The translations under genes were made by a program, and so were the position numbers. From NCBI RefSeq assembly GCF_004786095.1, contig NZ_RHPJ01000001.1, positions 620,001 through 684,000 on the forward strand: a stretch of DNA of 64,000 nucleotides, written 5' to 3'. The stretch is from Serinibacter arcticus. Lineage in GTDB: Bacteria > Actinomycetota > Actinomycetes > Actinomycetales > Beutenbergiaceae. Under the pieces are notes generated by a model. It made no database searches and was not told where the DNA came from. It worked only from the letters and a program-made list of their open reading frames with translations. This document shows positions 49,148 through 57,289 of this stretch, piece after piece; positions within the stretch are counted from its first letter, which is position 1, and every line of letters starts with the position of its first letter.

Positions 49148-50890
49148 TCAGCCGCCGACGGCGTCGCGCGCCGCGGCGACGAGCCGCGACTGGAGCGCCG
49201 CACGCCGCGCCGCAGCGCCGGTCCGATCCAGGCGCACCTCGAGCACCGACCGCCCCCGCACGGGGTCGGCCAGTGCGGCGACCAGCCCGGCGACGTCGTC
49301 GACGACCGCGTGCGCGACCCGCGCCCCGCGGGCGAGCGCGCCGATGTCGACGGCCTGCGGCGTCGCGAAGACGCGTTCGTGCGCCGCGGCGTGCTCGGGT
49401 CGGCCGTGCTCGAGCGTGGCGAAGATGGAACCGCCGTCGTCGGCCAGCACGACGACCTGGAGGTCGACCTCGCGCTCGAGCCGACCGCGGACCAGCCCGC
49501 CGACGTCGTGCTGGAACGTCAGGTCGCCGACCAGGGCGCGCACGGGACCGGTCTCCCCGGCGCCGGACCGACCGAGCGCCCGCCCCAGCGCCGTCGAGAG
49601 CGTCCCGTCGATCCCCGCCACCCCGCGGCTCGCGACGACCGGCGCGCCCGGCGCACCCGCGAGGTCGAGGTAGCGGATCGCCATCGAGGCGCCCGCCACG
49701 AGCAGTCCGCGATCGCGCGCGACGGCGGACGAGACCAGCCGCGCGACGACGTCGCCGACCGGCGGACTACCGTCCGTCGCACCGGCCACCTCGGCGTCGA
49801 GCACCGCCTGCACCGCCGCGCCGGCCTCGGCCCAGGCCACCGACCACGCGGCGTCGTCCGGTCCTGCCGGTGAGGCCTCCGGGTCGAGCACCTCGTGCTC
49901 CTGGACGTGCACCGCCCCCGGCACGTCCAGCCAGGGCGCGCCGCGGGGATCGAGCAGCACGACCTCGACGTCGTCCCGCGCGAGCAGCCGCGTCACCTGA
50001 CGCGACAGCGTCGGCCGTCCGACGACCACGACCCGCTCGATCTCGGACCCGAGCGCGTCCAGCAGGGCGGGGACGGCCCCGAGCGCGTGCCCGGCATCGA
50101 TGCCGGCGGACGGCTCGGCGAGCACGGGCCAGCGGCCGGACGCCGCGAGGGCGGCACCCGCCCACCCCGCGCCGTCGGCGGCGAGCAGCACGGTCCGCGG
50201 TCCGAGGTCGAGCTGGTGCGGGACCGACGAGGACCACCGCAGCGGCACCTCCCCCGGTTCGAGATCGGGCGCTGCGCCCGCCGCGTCCGGCACGAGCGGA
50301 TCCGCCAGCACCACGTTGAGGTGCACGGGTCCCGGCACGGCGAGGCCGGTGGGATCGACGCGACGGCGCGACCCCACGGCAGCGCGCACGACGCGCGGCA
50401 CCTCGGTCGCCGCCTGGAACGCCTCGTCGACCTCCGCCGTTGCGCGCGGCCGGGACAGCCCCGTCCCGTCGCCGAACATGCCGACGTGCTCGGTCGTCTG
50501 GCTCGCACCGCGCCGCACCAGCTCCGCGGGCCGGTCGCAGCTGACCACCACGAGCGGGACGCGCTGGTGCCCCGCCTCCACGACGGCGGGATGCAGGTTC
50601 GCGACGGCGGACCCCGAGGTCACCACCACCGGCACCGGTCGCTCCGTGGCCGCCGCGAGACCGAGCGCGACGAAACCGGCCGAGCGCTCGTCGATCACGA
50701 CGTGCAGCCGGAGCACCCCCGCGGTCTCGGCGTCGAGCAGCGCGTAGGCGAGCGGTGCGCTGCGCGATCCGGGCGCGAGCACCGCGTCGCGCACCCCGCT
50801 GTGCACGAGGGCGCGCACCACGCGGCGCGCGAGCTGTTGCGCGGGCGGCAGCGACTCGTCGGGCACGCCCTCGACGGGGACGTCGCTCAC
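49148..50890 (-). CDS. menD: 2-succinyl-5-enolpyruvyl-6-hydroxy-3-cyclohexene-1-carboxylate synthase
   Basis: A 580-residue, thiamine diphosphate-dependent enzyme joining isochorismate and 2-oxoglutarate in menaquinone synthesis. The start is GTG at 50890, overlapping the menC stop (GTGA). Signatures are LAPGSRSAPLAYAL, VIDERSAGFVALGLAAATERPV with the catalytic Glu, VVVTSGSAVANLHPAVVEA, SRGVAGIDGTLSTALG, and the cofactor motif VGDLTFQHDVGGL. Length is typical. It is the last gene of the CNNM-menC-menD set. Cytoplasmic. Confidence 0.95.
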   Translation of the reverse strand: MSDVPVEGVPDESLPPAQQLARRVVRALVHSGVRDAVLAPGSRSAPLAYALLDAETAGVLRLHVVIDERSAGFVALGLAAATERPVPVVVTSGSAVANLHPAVVEAGHQRVPLVVVSCDRPAELVRRGASQTTEHVGMFGDGTGLSRPRATAEVDEAFQAATEVPRVVRAAVGSRRRVDPTGLAVPGPVHLNVVLADPLVPDAAGAAPDLEPGEVPLRWSSSVPHQLDLGPRTVLLAADGAGWAGAALAASGRWPVLAEPSAGIDAGHALGAVPALLDALGSEIERVVVVGRPTLSRQVTRLLARDDVEVVLLDPRGAPWLDVPGAVHVQEHEVLDPEASPAGPDDAAWSVAWAEAGAAVQAVLDAEVAGATDGSPPVGDVVARLVSSAVARDRGLLVAGASMAIRYLDLAGAPGAPVVASRGVAGIDGTLSTALGRALGRSGAGETGPVRALVGDLTFQHDVGGLVRGRLEREVDLQVVVLADDGGSIFATLEHGRPEHAAAHERVFATPQAVDIGALARGARVAHAVVDDVAGLVAALADPVRGRSVLEVRLDRTGAAARRAALQSRLVAAARDAVGG

Positions 50891-51843
50891 GACCGTCCCA
50901 CCATCCCCTCGACCCGCGCGAACCGCGCGTGCCAGCGCGCCGTCGTCGCCCCGTCGGCGCCGAGGTCGGCCAGCGGGTCGAGCTCGTCCGCGCGCAGCAC
51001 CGGCATCGTCCCGTCGACGGGGAGCAGCGGCGAGGCGACGGCGTCGTGCTCCAGCAGGTGCACGGTCGCGAGCCCGCACGCGTACGGCAGCTCGGGCAGG
51101 GCACCCGCCAGCGCCAGCCCGGCGGCGATCCCCACCGAGCTCTCCAGCGCCGAGGACACCACGACCGGCAGCCCGACCGCCTCGGCCAGGTCCAGGCACG
51201 CGCGCACGCCGCCGAGCGGCTGCACCTTCAGCACCACGACGTCGGCCGCCTCCGCCCGCCGCACGGCGAGCGGGTCGGCGGCGCGCCGGATGGACTCGTC
51301 GGCCGCGATCGGCACGTGCTGACGACGGCGGAGCGCCGCCAGGTCGGCGACGTCGGGCACGGGCTGCTCGGCGTACTCCAGGCCGCCGGCCGCGCGGTCG
51401 AGCACGGGCAGGCGGCGCAGCGCCTCGTCGAGGTCCCACGCGGCGTTCGCGTCGATCCGGATGCGGCCGTCGGGTCCGAGCGCGTCGCGCACGGCCTCGA
51501 GGCGCTCGATCTCCGCACCGACGTCCTGGCCGGTCTGCGCGACCTTGACCTTCGCCGTCGTGCAGCCGCCGGAGGCCAGGACAAGGCGGCGAGCGACCTC
51601 GGGCCCGACGGCGGGGATCGTCACGTTCACCGGGACGCGGGTGCGGACGGGGTCCGGCCAGCCCCGCGCCGCGCTCTCGAGCGCGGCGCGGAGCCAGGCG
51701 GCGGACTCGACGTCGTCGTAGTCCCAGAACGGTGAGAACTCGCCCCAGCCGGCCTCGCCGCGGATCAGGACGCCGTCACGGACGTCGATGTTGCGGAACC
51801 GCGTGCGCAGCGGCGTGGCGTAGACGAGCGGGGCGGCGAGCAC
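50887..51843 (-). CDS. menC: o-Succinylbenzoate synthase
   Basis: A 318-residue enolase-superfamily enzyme that dehydrates SHCHC to o-succinylbenzoate. Catalytic elements are TAKVKV (Lys-x-Lys), RIDANAAWD (Asp), LEYAEQPV (Glu), IAADESIR (Asp) and the second Lys in VVLKVQPLGG. The GTG at 51843 has no ribosome site but a TAGGGT box six bases upstream. That box begins with the stop codon of the preceding gene, so menC-menD can have its own leaderless transcript. Its stop overlaps menD (GTGA). Confidence 0.95.
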   Translation of the reverse strand: MLAAPLVYATPLRTRFRNIDVRDGVLIRGEAGWGEFSPFWDYDDVESAAWLRAALESAARGWPDPVRTRVPVNVTIPAVGPEVARRLVLASGGCTTAKVKVAQTGQDVGAEIERLEAVRDALGPDGRIRIDANAAWDLDEALRRLPVLDRAAGGLEYAEQPVPDVADLAALRRRQHVPIAADESIRRAADPLAVRRAEAADVVVLKVQPLGGVRACLDLAEAVGLPVVVSSALESSVGIAAGLALAGALPELPYACGLATVHLLEHDAVASPLLPVDGTMPVLRADELDPLADLGADGATTARWHARFARVEGMVGRS

Positions 51844-51849
51844 CCGACC

Positions 51850-51855
51850 ACCCTA
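51850..51855 (-). promoter_or_regulatory. Candidate -10 box of menC-menD, overlapping the upstream stop codon
   Basis: TAGGGT on the minus strand, six bases before the menC GTG. Its first three bases are the TAG stop of the CNNM gene (51853-51855). Confidence 0.45.
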
Positions 51856-53385
51856 CGACCGGGCGGTCGGCTCCGCCCCGGCCTCGTGCGCCGCAGCGCC
51901 CGCGCCGGCACGCATCGGGGCGGCCTCGACGGGCGCACCCCCCGGCGTCGCCACGACGGCGGCCGCGGCGGCCACCTCCGGCTCGATGCCGACGGCGACG
52001 ATGCGGTGACCGTCGATCTCCGTGACCGTGAGGCGGTGGCCGAGCACCTCGTCCTCGCCGAGGTCGACGACGTCGTCGTCACCCTGCTCGGCGGCCAGGA
52101 CGAGCACGCTGTCCCCGACCTCGGCCGTGCGGTCGAGCAGGTCGAGCACGAGGCCGCCGATGGTCTCGTAGCCGCCGTCCGGCAGCTCGACGCCGGTCCG
52201 CTCGGCGACGTCCTCGATCGTCAGGCCACCGGGCACGACCACGGGCGCGCCGGGCACCGGACGCTGCTCGAGCACGACGGCGTCGTGCTCGTCGTGGATC
52301 TCGCCGACCAGCTCCTCCACCAGGTCCTCGAGCGTGACGATGCCGTCGGTGCCGCCGTACTCGTCGATGACGATCGCGATGTGGATGCGCTCGCGGCGCA
52401 TCGTGGACATCGCGGGCAGCAGCACGTTCGACCCCGGCAGCACGATGATCCGGCGCGTGAGGTCGCGCACGGTGCGGGCGGGTTCGCCCGCCACGTCGTC
52501 CACCAGCGTCGCGCCGGCGTCGTCGTCACCCGAGCGGCGCGCCGCCTCGAGCGAGGGGTCGGAGGGGTCGACGCCCGCGAGGAACAGGTCGCGCACGTGC
52601 ACGAACCCGAGGATCGAGTCGACGTCGCCGTCCTTGACGGGGAACCGGGAGTACGGCGCGGTGGACGCGAACGCGATGGCCTCGGCGATGCTCCAGTCGG
52701 CCTCGAGGAACGCGACCTCGTGCCGCGGGCGCATGACCTCCACCAGCGTGCGGTCGGCGGCCTCGAAGACGTCGCGCAGGATGGCGCGCTCGACGTCGGG
52801 CAGACCCTCGTGCGCGACGACGAGGTCGCGCAGCTCCTCGTCGCTCATCTGCTCGCCGGACTGCGTCGGGTCACCGCCGAGGAGGCGGACGACGGCGTTC
52901 GTCGAGCGGGACAGCAGCCAGATCACCGGGCGCATCGCCTTGGCGAACGTGTCGAGCGGCGGGGCGACCGTGAGGGCGAGGGCCGAGGAGCGCTGCAGCG
53001 CCAGGCGCTTGGGCACGAGCTCACCGAGCACGAGCGAGAGGTAGGCGATGATCAGCGTCATCACGAGCGTGGCCACGGTGCCGGCGAGCGACTCCGACAG
53101 GCCCCACGTGACGAACAGCGGTGCGATGTCCGGGGCGATCGTGGAGGCGCCGTACGCGGCGGACGCGAAGCCGGCGACGGTCACACCGATCTGCACGGCG
53201 GCGAGGAACCGGTTGGGGTCCCGCGCGACCTGCGCGACCCTGCGGCCGCGCTTCCCCTGCTTGGCCAGCTGGTCGATCTGGCTCTCGCGCAGGGAGACGA
53301 GTGCGATCTCGGTTCCCGCGAACACTCCTCCGACGAGGATGAACACGAGGACGAGTGCGATGTTGACCCAGGTCTCACCGTCCAT
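51853..53385 (-). CDS. CNNM/CBS-domain membrane protein (HlyC/CorC family)
   Basis: A 510-residue membrane protein of the DUF21-CBS-CorC_HlyC family, whose members are linked to magnesium or cobalt efflux and membrane integrity. The DUF21 domain has about four helices at residues 5-180 (VNIALVLVFILVGGVFAGTEIALVSL; GELVPKRLALQRSSALAL). A CBS pair follows (FLEADWSIAEAIAFAS; GFVHVRDLFLAG; IAIVIDEYGGTDGIVTLEDLVEELVGEI), then the C-terminal transporter-associated domain. The ATG at 53385 matches family N termini (MDGETWVNIAL). A GTG at 53424 would add 13 residues. It is co-directional with menC and divergent from menB. Confidence 0.9.
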   Translation of the reverse strand: MDGETWVNIALVLVFILVGGVFAGTEIALVSLRESQIDQLAKQGKRGRRVAQVARDPNRFLAAVQIGVTVAGFASAAYGASTIAPDIAPLFVTWGLSESLAGTVATLVMTLIIAYLSLVLGELVPKRLALQRSSALALTVAPPLDTFAKAMRPVIWLLSRSTNAVVRLLGGDPTQSGEQMSDEELRDLVVAHEGLPDVERAILRDVFEAADRTLVEVMRPRHEVAFLEADWSIAEAIAFASTAPYSRFPVKDGDVDSILGFVHVRDLFLAGVDPSDPSLEAARRSGDDDAGATLVDDVAGEPARTVRDLTRRIIVLPGSNVLLPAMSTMRRERIHIAIVIDEYGGTDGIVTLEDLVEELVGEIHDEHDAVVLEQRPVPGAPVVVPGGLTIEDVAERTGVELPDGGYETIGGLVLDLLDRTAEVGDSVLVLAAEQGDDDVVDLGEDEVLGHRLTVTEIDGHRIVAVGIEPEVAAAAAVVATPGGAPVEAAPMRAGAGAAAHEAGAEPTARS

Positions 53386-53511
53386 CAGGCGGCCACCGCC
53401 GCGGTACGGGGAGAGCTGGGCCACAGACTTCGATAGTCATCCATCCCCATATGCAACGACATCGGTGGCACGTTCCGCAAGGCGACCGCGCGGGCGGCGC
53501 GCCGCGCCTCC

Positions 53512-53517
53512 TAGGCT
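53512..53517 (+). promoter_or_regulatory. Candidate -10 box of menB
   Basis: TAGGCT, six bases before the ATG at 53524, with no ribosome site; leaderless signature. Confidence 0.5.
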
Positions 53518-53523
53518 CGTGGC

Positions 53524-54522
53524 ATGAGCGACTCCCTCCCGCAGCAGGTCTCCGACACCTTCGACCCGCGGCGGTGGCGCACCGTGGAGGGCTTCGACCT
53601 CACGGACGTGACCTATCACCGGGGCGTGGAGCGCACGATCGACGACGCGGGCGACGGCGGCGCTCCTCGCACCACGGTCCGTGACCTCCCCGTGGTCCGG
53701 ATCGCGTTCGACCGCCCCGAGGTGCGCAACGCGTTCCGCCCCCACACCGTGGACGAGCTCTACCGGGTCCTGGACCACGCGCGCATGACCTCCGACGTCG
53801 GCACGGTCATCCTCACGGGCAACGGCCCCAGCCCGAAGGACGGCGGCTACGCCTTCTGCTCGGGCGGCGACCAGCGGGTGCGCGGGAAGGACGGCTACCG
53901 GTACGTGACCGAGCACGCCGACGGGACGCCGGCGGGCGAGACGCGCGAGTCCGTGGACCCCGCGCGTGCGGGACGCCTGCACATCCTGGAGGTGCAGCGG
54001 CTGATGCGGACGATGCCGAAGGTGGTGCTCGCCGTCGTCAACGGCTGGGCGGCCGGGGGTGGCCACTCCCTGTTCGTCGTGGCGGACCTGGCCATCGCCT
54101 CGCGGGAGCACGGCGCGTTCATGCAGACCGACGCGAACGTCGGGTCGTTCGACGCGGGGTACGGGTCGGCGCTGCTGGCGCGGCAGGTGGGCCAGAAGCG
54201 TGCGCGGGAGATCTTCTTCCTCGCGCGGCGGTACTCGGCCGACGACGCCGAGCGCTGGGGCGCGATCAACGAGTCGGTCCCGCACGCCGAGCTCGAGGAG
54301 CGGGCGCTGGAGTACGCCGCGACGATCGCGACCAAGTCGCCGCAGGCGATCCGGATGCTGAAGTACTCCTTCAACCTGGCCGACGACGGCCTGGCGGGTC
54401 AGCAGGTGTTCGCGGGCGAGGCGACCCGGCTGGCGTACATGACGGACGAGGCGGCCGAGGGTCGCGATGCGTTCCTGGAGCGCCGGGACCCCGACTGGTC
54501 CGGCTTCCCGCACTACTTCTGA
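53524..54522 (+). CDS. menB: 1,4-Dihydroxy-2-naphthoyl-CoA synthase
   Basis: A 332-residue crotonase-fold enzyme that closes the second ring of the naphthoquinone from o-succinylbenzoyl-CoA. Signatures are TVEGFDLTDVTYHRG, IAFDRPEVRNAFRPHTVDEL, FCSGGDQRVRG, VNGWAAGGGHSLFVVADL, TDANVGSFDAGYGSALLARQVG (with the catalytic Asp and Tyr region) and the C-terminal DWSGFPHYF. It carries a somewhat longer internal segment (DDAGDGGAPRTTVRDL) near the N terminus than the Bacillus enzyme, as in mycobacteria. The stop codon lies in a 17-base palindrome shared with the convergent gene. Confidence 0.97.
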   Translation: MSDSLPQQVSDTFDPRRWRTVEGFDLTDVTYHRGVERTIDDAGDGGAPRTTVRDLPVVRIAFDRPEVRNAFRPHTVDELYRVLDHARMTSDVGTVILTGNGPSPKDGGYAFCSGGDQRVRGKDGYRYVTEHADGTPAGETRESVDPARAGRLHILEVQRLMRTMPKVVLAVVNGWAAGGGHSLFVVADLAIASREHGAFMQTDANVGSFDAGYGSALLARQVGQKRAREIFFLARRYSADDAERWGAINESVPHAELEERALEYAATIATKSPQAIRMLKYSFNLADDGLAGQQVFAGEATRLAYMTDEAAEGRDAFLERRDPDWSGFPHYF

Positions 54523-54536
54523 CGCCGGCGGCGTCA
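54520..54536. terminator. 17-base palindrome containing both stop codons of convergent genes
   Basis: TGACGCCGGCGGCGTCA is symmetrical about position 54528. The left TGA is the menB stop, and the right TCA is the TGA stop of the minus-strand 59-aa gene. The stem of seven or eight pairs may serve as a short bidirectional terminator. Confidence 0.55.
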
Positions 54537-54713
54537 GCCGCCGAGCAGACCGCTGACGATCGCGATGCAGCGGCTGACGACGGCGGCGCCCCCGACGATC
54601 AGGGACGTCACCACCACGAGGGCGACGGCGACCGGCAGGACCGTCGAGGAGCGCAGGAACCGCTCGGTCCGGGTGGTGGACGTGGTGGGCTGGGGACTGC
54701 TGAGCGTGGCCAT
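54534..54713 (-). CDS. Small single-span membrane protein (59 aa)
   Basis: I do not recognise a family. From the ATG at 54713 the product starts MATLSSPQPTTSTTRTERFL. One hydrophobic helix follows (VLPVAVALVVVTSLIVGGAAVV), and the end is SRCIAIVSGLLGG. There is no ribosome site. CAGGCT lies six bases upstream of the ATG, a near match to the leaderless promoter box found elsewhere in the window. It is convergent with menB. High GC at third positions supports coding. Function unknown. Confidence 0.5.
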   Translation of the reverse strand: MATLSSPQPTTSTTRTERFLRSSTVLPVAVALVVVTSLIVGGAAVVSRCIAIVSGLLGG

Positions 54714-54862
54714 GCGTCCAGCCTGGCCGGGGCGGGTGCGCCGCACATCAGCCCGACGGTCACGCTCGTCCGCCCCGGGGTCGGTCGACCGGCGGAGACC
54801 GCGTCATCCCCCGGGCTGACCCCGACTCCCTCCCCCTCGGGGTGGGTCGCGGGGACGCGGGG

Positions 54863-55996
54863 TCAGGAGACCGTGACCGACCCGCCCGAGGTCGGGACGA
54901 GCTCGACCCACACGTTGCCGGGCGTCAGCAGGATCGGGGCGCCGTCGGCTCCCGTCAGCACCACGGGCTCGCCGTCGCTGTTCTTGGTCCAGGTGCCGGT
55001 CACGGTCGCGCCGCCGGAGGCCACCGTGACCTCGCCCGACCCGGTCAGCACCGTCTCGGGGACGGGGTTGCCCGCCGGGTCGAGGGCGCCGGAGCTCCGC
55101 ACCTCCACGCGCATCGCGACGACGGTCGCGGCCGAGAGCCGCTCGCCGTCGGCCCCGACGGCCGGCGCTGAGCCCTCGTTGCGCAGCCAGCGGCCGCTGC
55201 CGGCGTCCCAGTCCCAGCTCGGCGTCGCCTGCGGGAAGGCGGTGACGAGGCGTGAGGCGGGGGTGCCCGCCGTCGCCGTCGACGCCTCCTGGGCGCGCGG
55301 CGCGAACGCGAACTGGGCGGGCGGCGGGGACGTGCGCCCGCCGTCGGCCGCGCCGAGGAAGTCGGCCATCGTGCCGTAGACGTTGTGCGGGGCGCGGCGC
55401 TCGCTCGAGCGGTACATGCCCGGTGCGCCCTCGTCCTGGCTGATCACCTGGAGGCCGGAGTCCCGCATCTTCTGCACGAACTGGGGCTGACCGCCGGAGA
55501 ACACGATGAGACCGCCCAGCGGCGCGGCGATGCCGGCGTCCATGGGCCGCACCGACCGGATCGGCCCGACCGTCTCGGGGACGGCCGAGTGGTAGACGGC
55601 GTTGAATCGCGTGATGCCCCCCTCGACCATCTCCTCCCAGACGATGTCGGCGGAACCGAGACCCGTCTGCGGCCGCGCCTGGGTGGAGTTCTCGATCTTC
55701 ACGGCGACGGCGGGGCGCGCCTCGGGCGCACCCTCGACCCCGGTCAGCGGCCACGTCGCCGGGATGGCCGGCTCGGGCGCCGGGGTCTTGTCCACGCCGG
55801 TGTCCGGCTGGACCGTCGTCGGCGGCTGCGTGGTCGGCTCGACCTCGACCTCACCCGCGCACCCCGCCAGCAGCCCGAGGGCCAGCACGAGCCCGCTCGC
55901 GGCGGCGGCGGTGGTAGTGCGACGCCCGCCGGAACGGCGGCGGAGGCTGCTGCTGGCGCGCGGGACGCGCGCGCGGATCTGGCGCATGCGGGTCAC
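54863..55996 (-). CDS. DUF3048 domain lipoprotein (YerB-like)
   Basis: A 377-residue secreted protein. A basic N terminus and hydrophobic stretch (GLVLALGLLAGCAG) with lipobox LLAGC indicate lipid anchoring. The DUF3048 region follows: WPLTGVEGAPEARPAVAVKIENSTQARPQTGLGSADIVWEEMVEGGITRF in pieces, then VGPIRSVRPMD, GPLI-like GGLIVFSGGQ and YRSSERRAPHNVYG. These motifs are hallmarks of YerB proteins, whose function is unknown. The C-terminal domain is beta-rich with TGTWTKNSDGEPVVL and LLTPGNVWVELVP. The start is GTG at 55996, or an ATG nine bases inside. It is divergent from menE. Confidence 0.9.
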   Translation of the reverse strand: MTRMRQIRARVPRASSSLRRRSGGRRTTTAAAASGLVLALGLLAGCAGEVEVEPTTQPPTTVQPDTGVDKTPAPEPAIPATWPLTGVEGAPEARPAVAVKIENSTQARPQTGLGSADIVWEEMVEGGITRFNAVYHSAVPETVGPIRSVRPMDAGIAAPLGGLIVFSGGQPQFVQKMRDSGLQVISQDEGAPGMYRSSERRAPHNVYGTMADFLGAADGGRTSPPPAQFAFAPRAQEASTATAGTPASRLVTAFPQATPSWDWDAGSGRWLRNEGSAPAVGADGERLSAATVVAMRVEVRSSGALDPAGNPVPETVLTGSGEVTVASGGATVTGTWTKNSDGEPVVLTGADGAPILLTPGNVWVELVPTSGGSVTVS

Positions 55997-56024
55997 TGTG
56001 CCACGGCCGCCCGCGCGAGGCTCC

Positions 56025-56030
56025 TAGGCT
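56025..56030 (+). promoter_or_regulatory. Candidate -10 box of menE
   Basis: TAGGCT, seven bases before the GTG at 56038; leaderless signature. Confidence 0.45.
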
Positions 56031-56037
56031 GGCGGGC

Positions 56038-57207
56038 GTGCCCACCACACCAGTGCCCCCCGACGACGTCCGGGAGGGGCTCGCGCGGGCGCTCGACGGC
56101 GGCGCCCCGCTGGTGCTCGTCGCGGCGGCTCACGCCCTCCCCCACCGCCTCCCGTCCGAGGCGGCCCTCGTCCTGGAGACGTCGGGATCGACGTCGGGCA
56201 CCCCGCGCCCGGTGGCGCTCACGGCCGCGGCGGTGCGTGCGTCGGCCACCGCCACGCACGCCGCCCTCGGCGGGCCGGGGGCCTGGCTCCTGACCCTGCC
56301 GGCGCACCACGTGGCGGGGGTGATGGTGACCGCTCGTGCGCTGATCGCCGGGTCGGAGCTGACCGTGGCCGCACCGGGGCCGTTCCGCGCCGGCACGTTC
56401 GCCGACGACGTCGCGCGCCACCTCGCCGCCCGAGACGACGCGCGCGCGACCGACGACGGCGCTCCCCCGCGCTCCTACACCTCCCTGGTCCCGACCCAGC
56501 TGCGCCGCGTCCTCGACGACCCGCGCGCGCTCGCCGCCGCCGCGTCGTTCGACGCCGTCCTCGTCGGCGGCGCCGCCACCCCCGGCCCGCTGCTGGACCG
56601 GGCCCGCGCCGCGGGCGTCCGCGTCGTGACGACGTACGGCATGACGGAGACCAGCGGCGGCTGCGTCTACGACGGCGTTCCCCTGGCGGGGGTGCGCGTC
56701 TCGATCGACGACGGCGGTCGCATCGTCCTCGCTGGTCCGCAGCTGGCGCTCGGGTACCTCACCCCGGACGGGCTCGAGGCGTTCGACGGCTCGCTCGTCA
56801 CGGCCGACCGCGGCACGTGGGACGGCCACCACCTGAGAGTCCTCGGCCGCGCCGACGACGTCGTGCTGACCGGCGGCGTCAACGTCGATCCGGTCGACGT
56901 CGAGACCGTGGCCGCGACCGTGCCGGGCGTCGCCGAGGTGTGTGTGACGGGGGTGCCCGACGCCGAGTGGGGCGCCGTCGTCGTAGCCGCCCTCGTGCCG
57001 ACCGACGCGGCCGTGCACGCCGACCCCGCGCGGCGCGACGCGCTCGTGGCCGCCGTCCAGGACGTCGTCCGCGCGCGCCTCGGGGGGCCGTGGGTGCCGC
57101 GCCGCGTCGTCGTGCTCGACGCGCTGCCGCTGCGCGGACCGGGCAAGCCCGACCGCGCCGCCGTCCGCGCGCTGCTGCCGGGGTCGGACCGACACCTCGC
57201 CGGCTGA
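56038..57207 (+). CDS. menE: o-Succinylbenzoate-CoA ligase
   Basis: A 389-residue, AMP-forming acyl-CoA ligase that activates o-succinylbenzoate for MenB. The phosphate-binding loop is LETSGSTSGTPRPVAL near 45-60. Later motifs are LTLPAHHVAGVMV, TTYGMTETSGGCVYDG, DGHHLRVLGRADDVVLTGGVNVDP and the catalytic Lys in RGPGKPDRAAVR. It is about 100 residues shorter than the Bacillus enzyme because the N-terminal region is reduced, which is usual in actinobacteria. It starts with GTG behind a TAGGCT box. It is followed by menA after 82 bases. Confidence 0.94.
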   Translation: MPTTPVPPDDVREGLARALDGGAPLVLVAAAHALPHRLPSEAALVLETSGSTSGTPRPVALTAAAVRASATATHAALGGPGAWLLTLPAHHVAGVMVTARALIAGSELTVAAPGPFRAGTFADDVARHLAARDDARATDDGAPPRSYTSLVPTQLRRVLDDPRALAAAASFDAVLVGGAATPGPLLDRARAAGVRVVTTYGMTETSGGCVYDGVPLAGVRVSIDDGGRIVLAGPQLALGYLTPDGLEAFDGSLVTADRGTWDGHHLRVLGRADDVVLTGGVNVDPVDVETVAATVPGVAEVCVTGVPDAEWGAVVVAALVPTDAAVHADPARRDALVAAVQDVVRARLGGPWVPRRVVVLDALPLRGPGKPDRAAVRALLPGSDRHLAG

Positions 57208-57289
57208 CCGCCACCGACGCCCGCCGACTACTGTCGAACACCGCCCCACCCCGCCGGCACCACCCGTCCGCAAGGAGCACCGCCCCACC

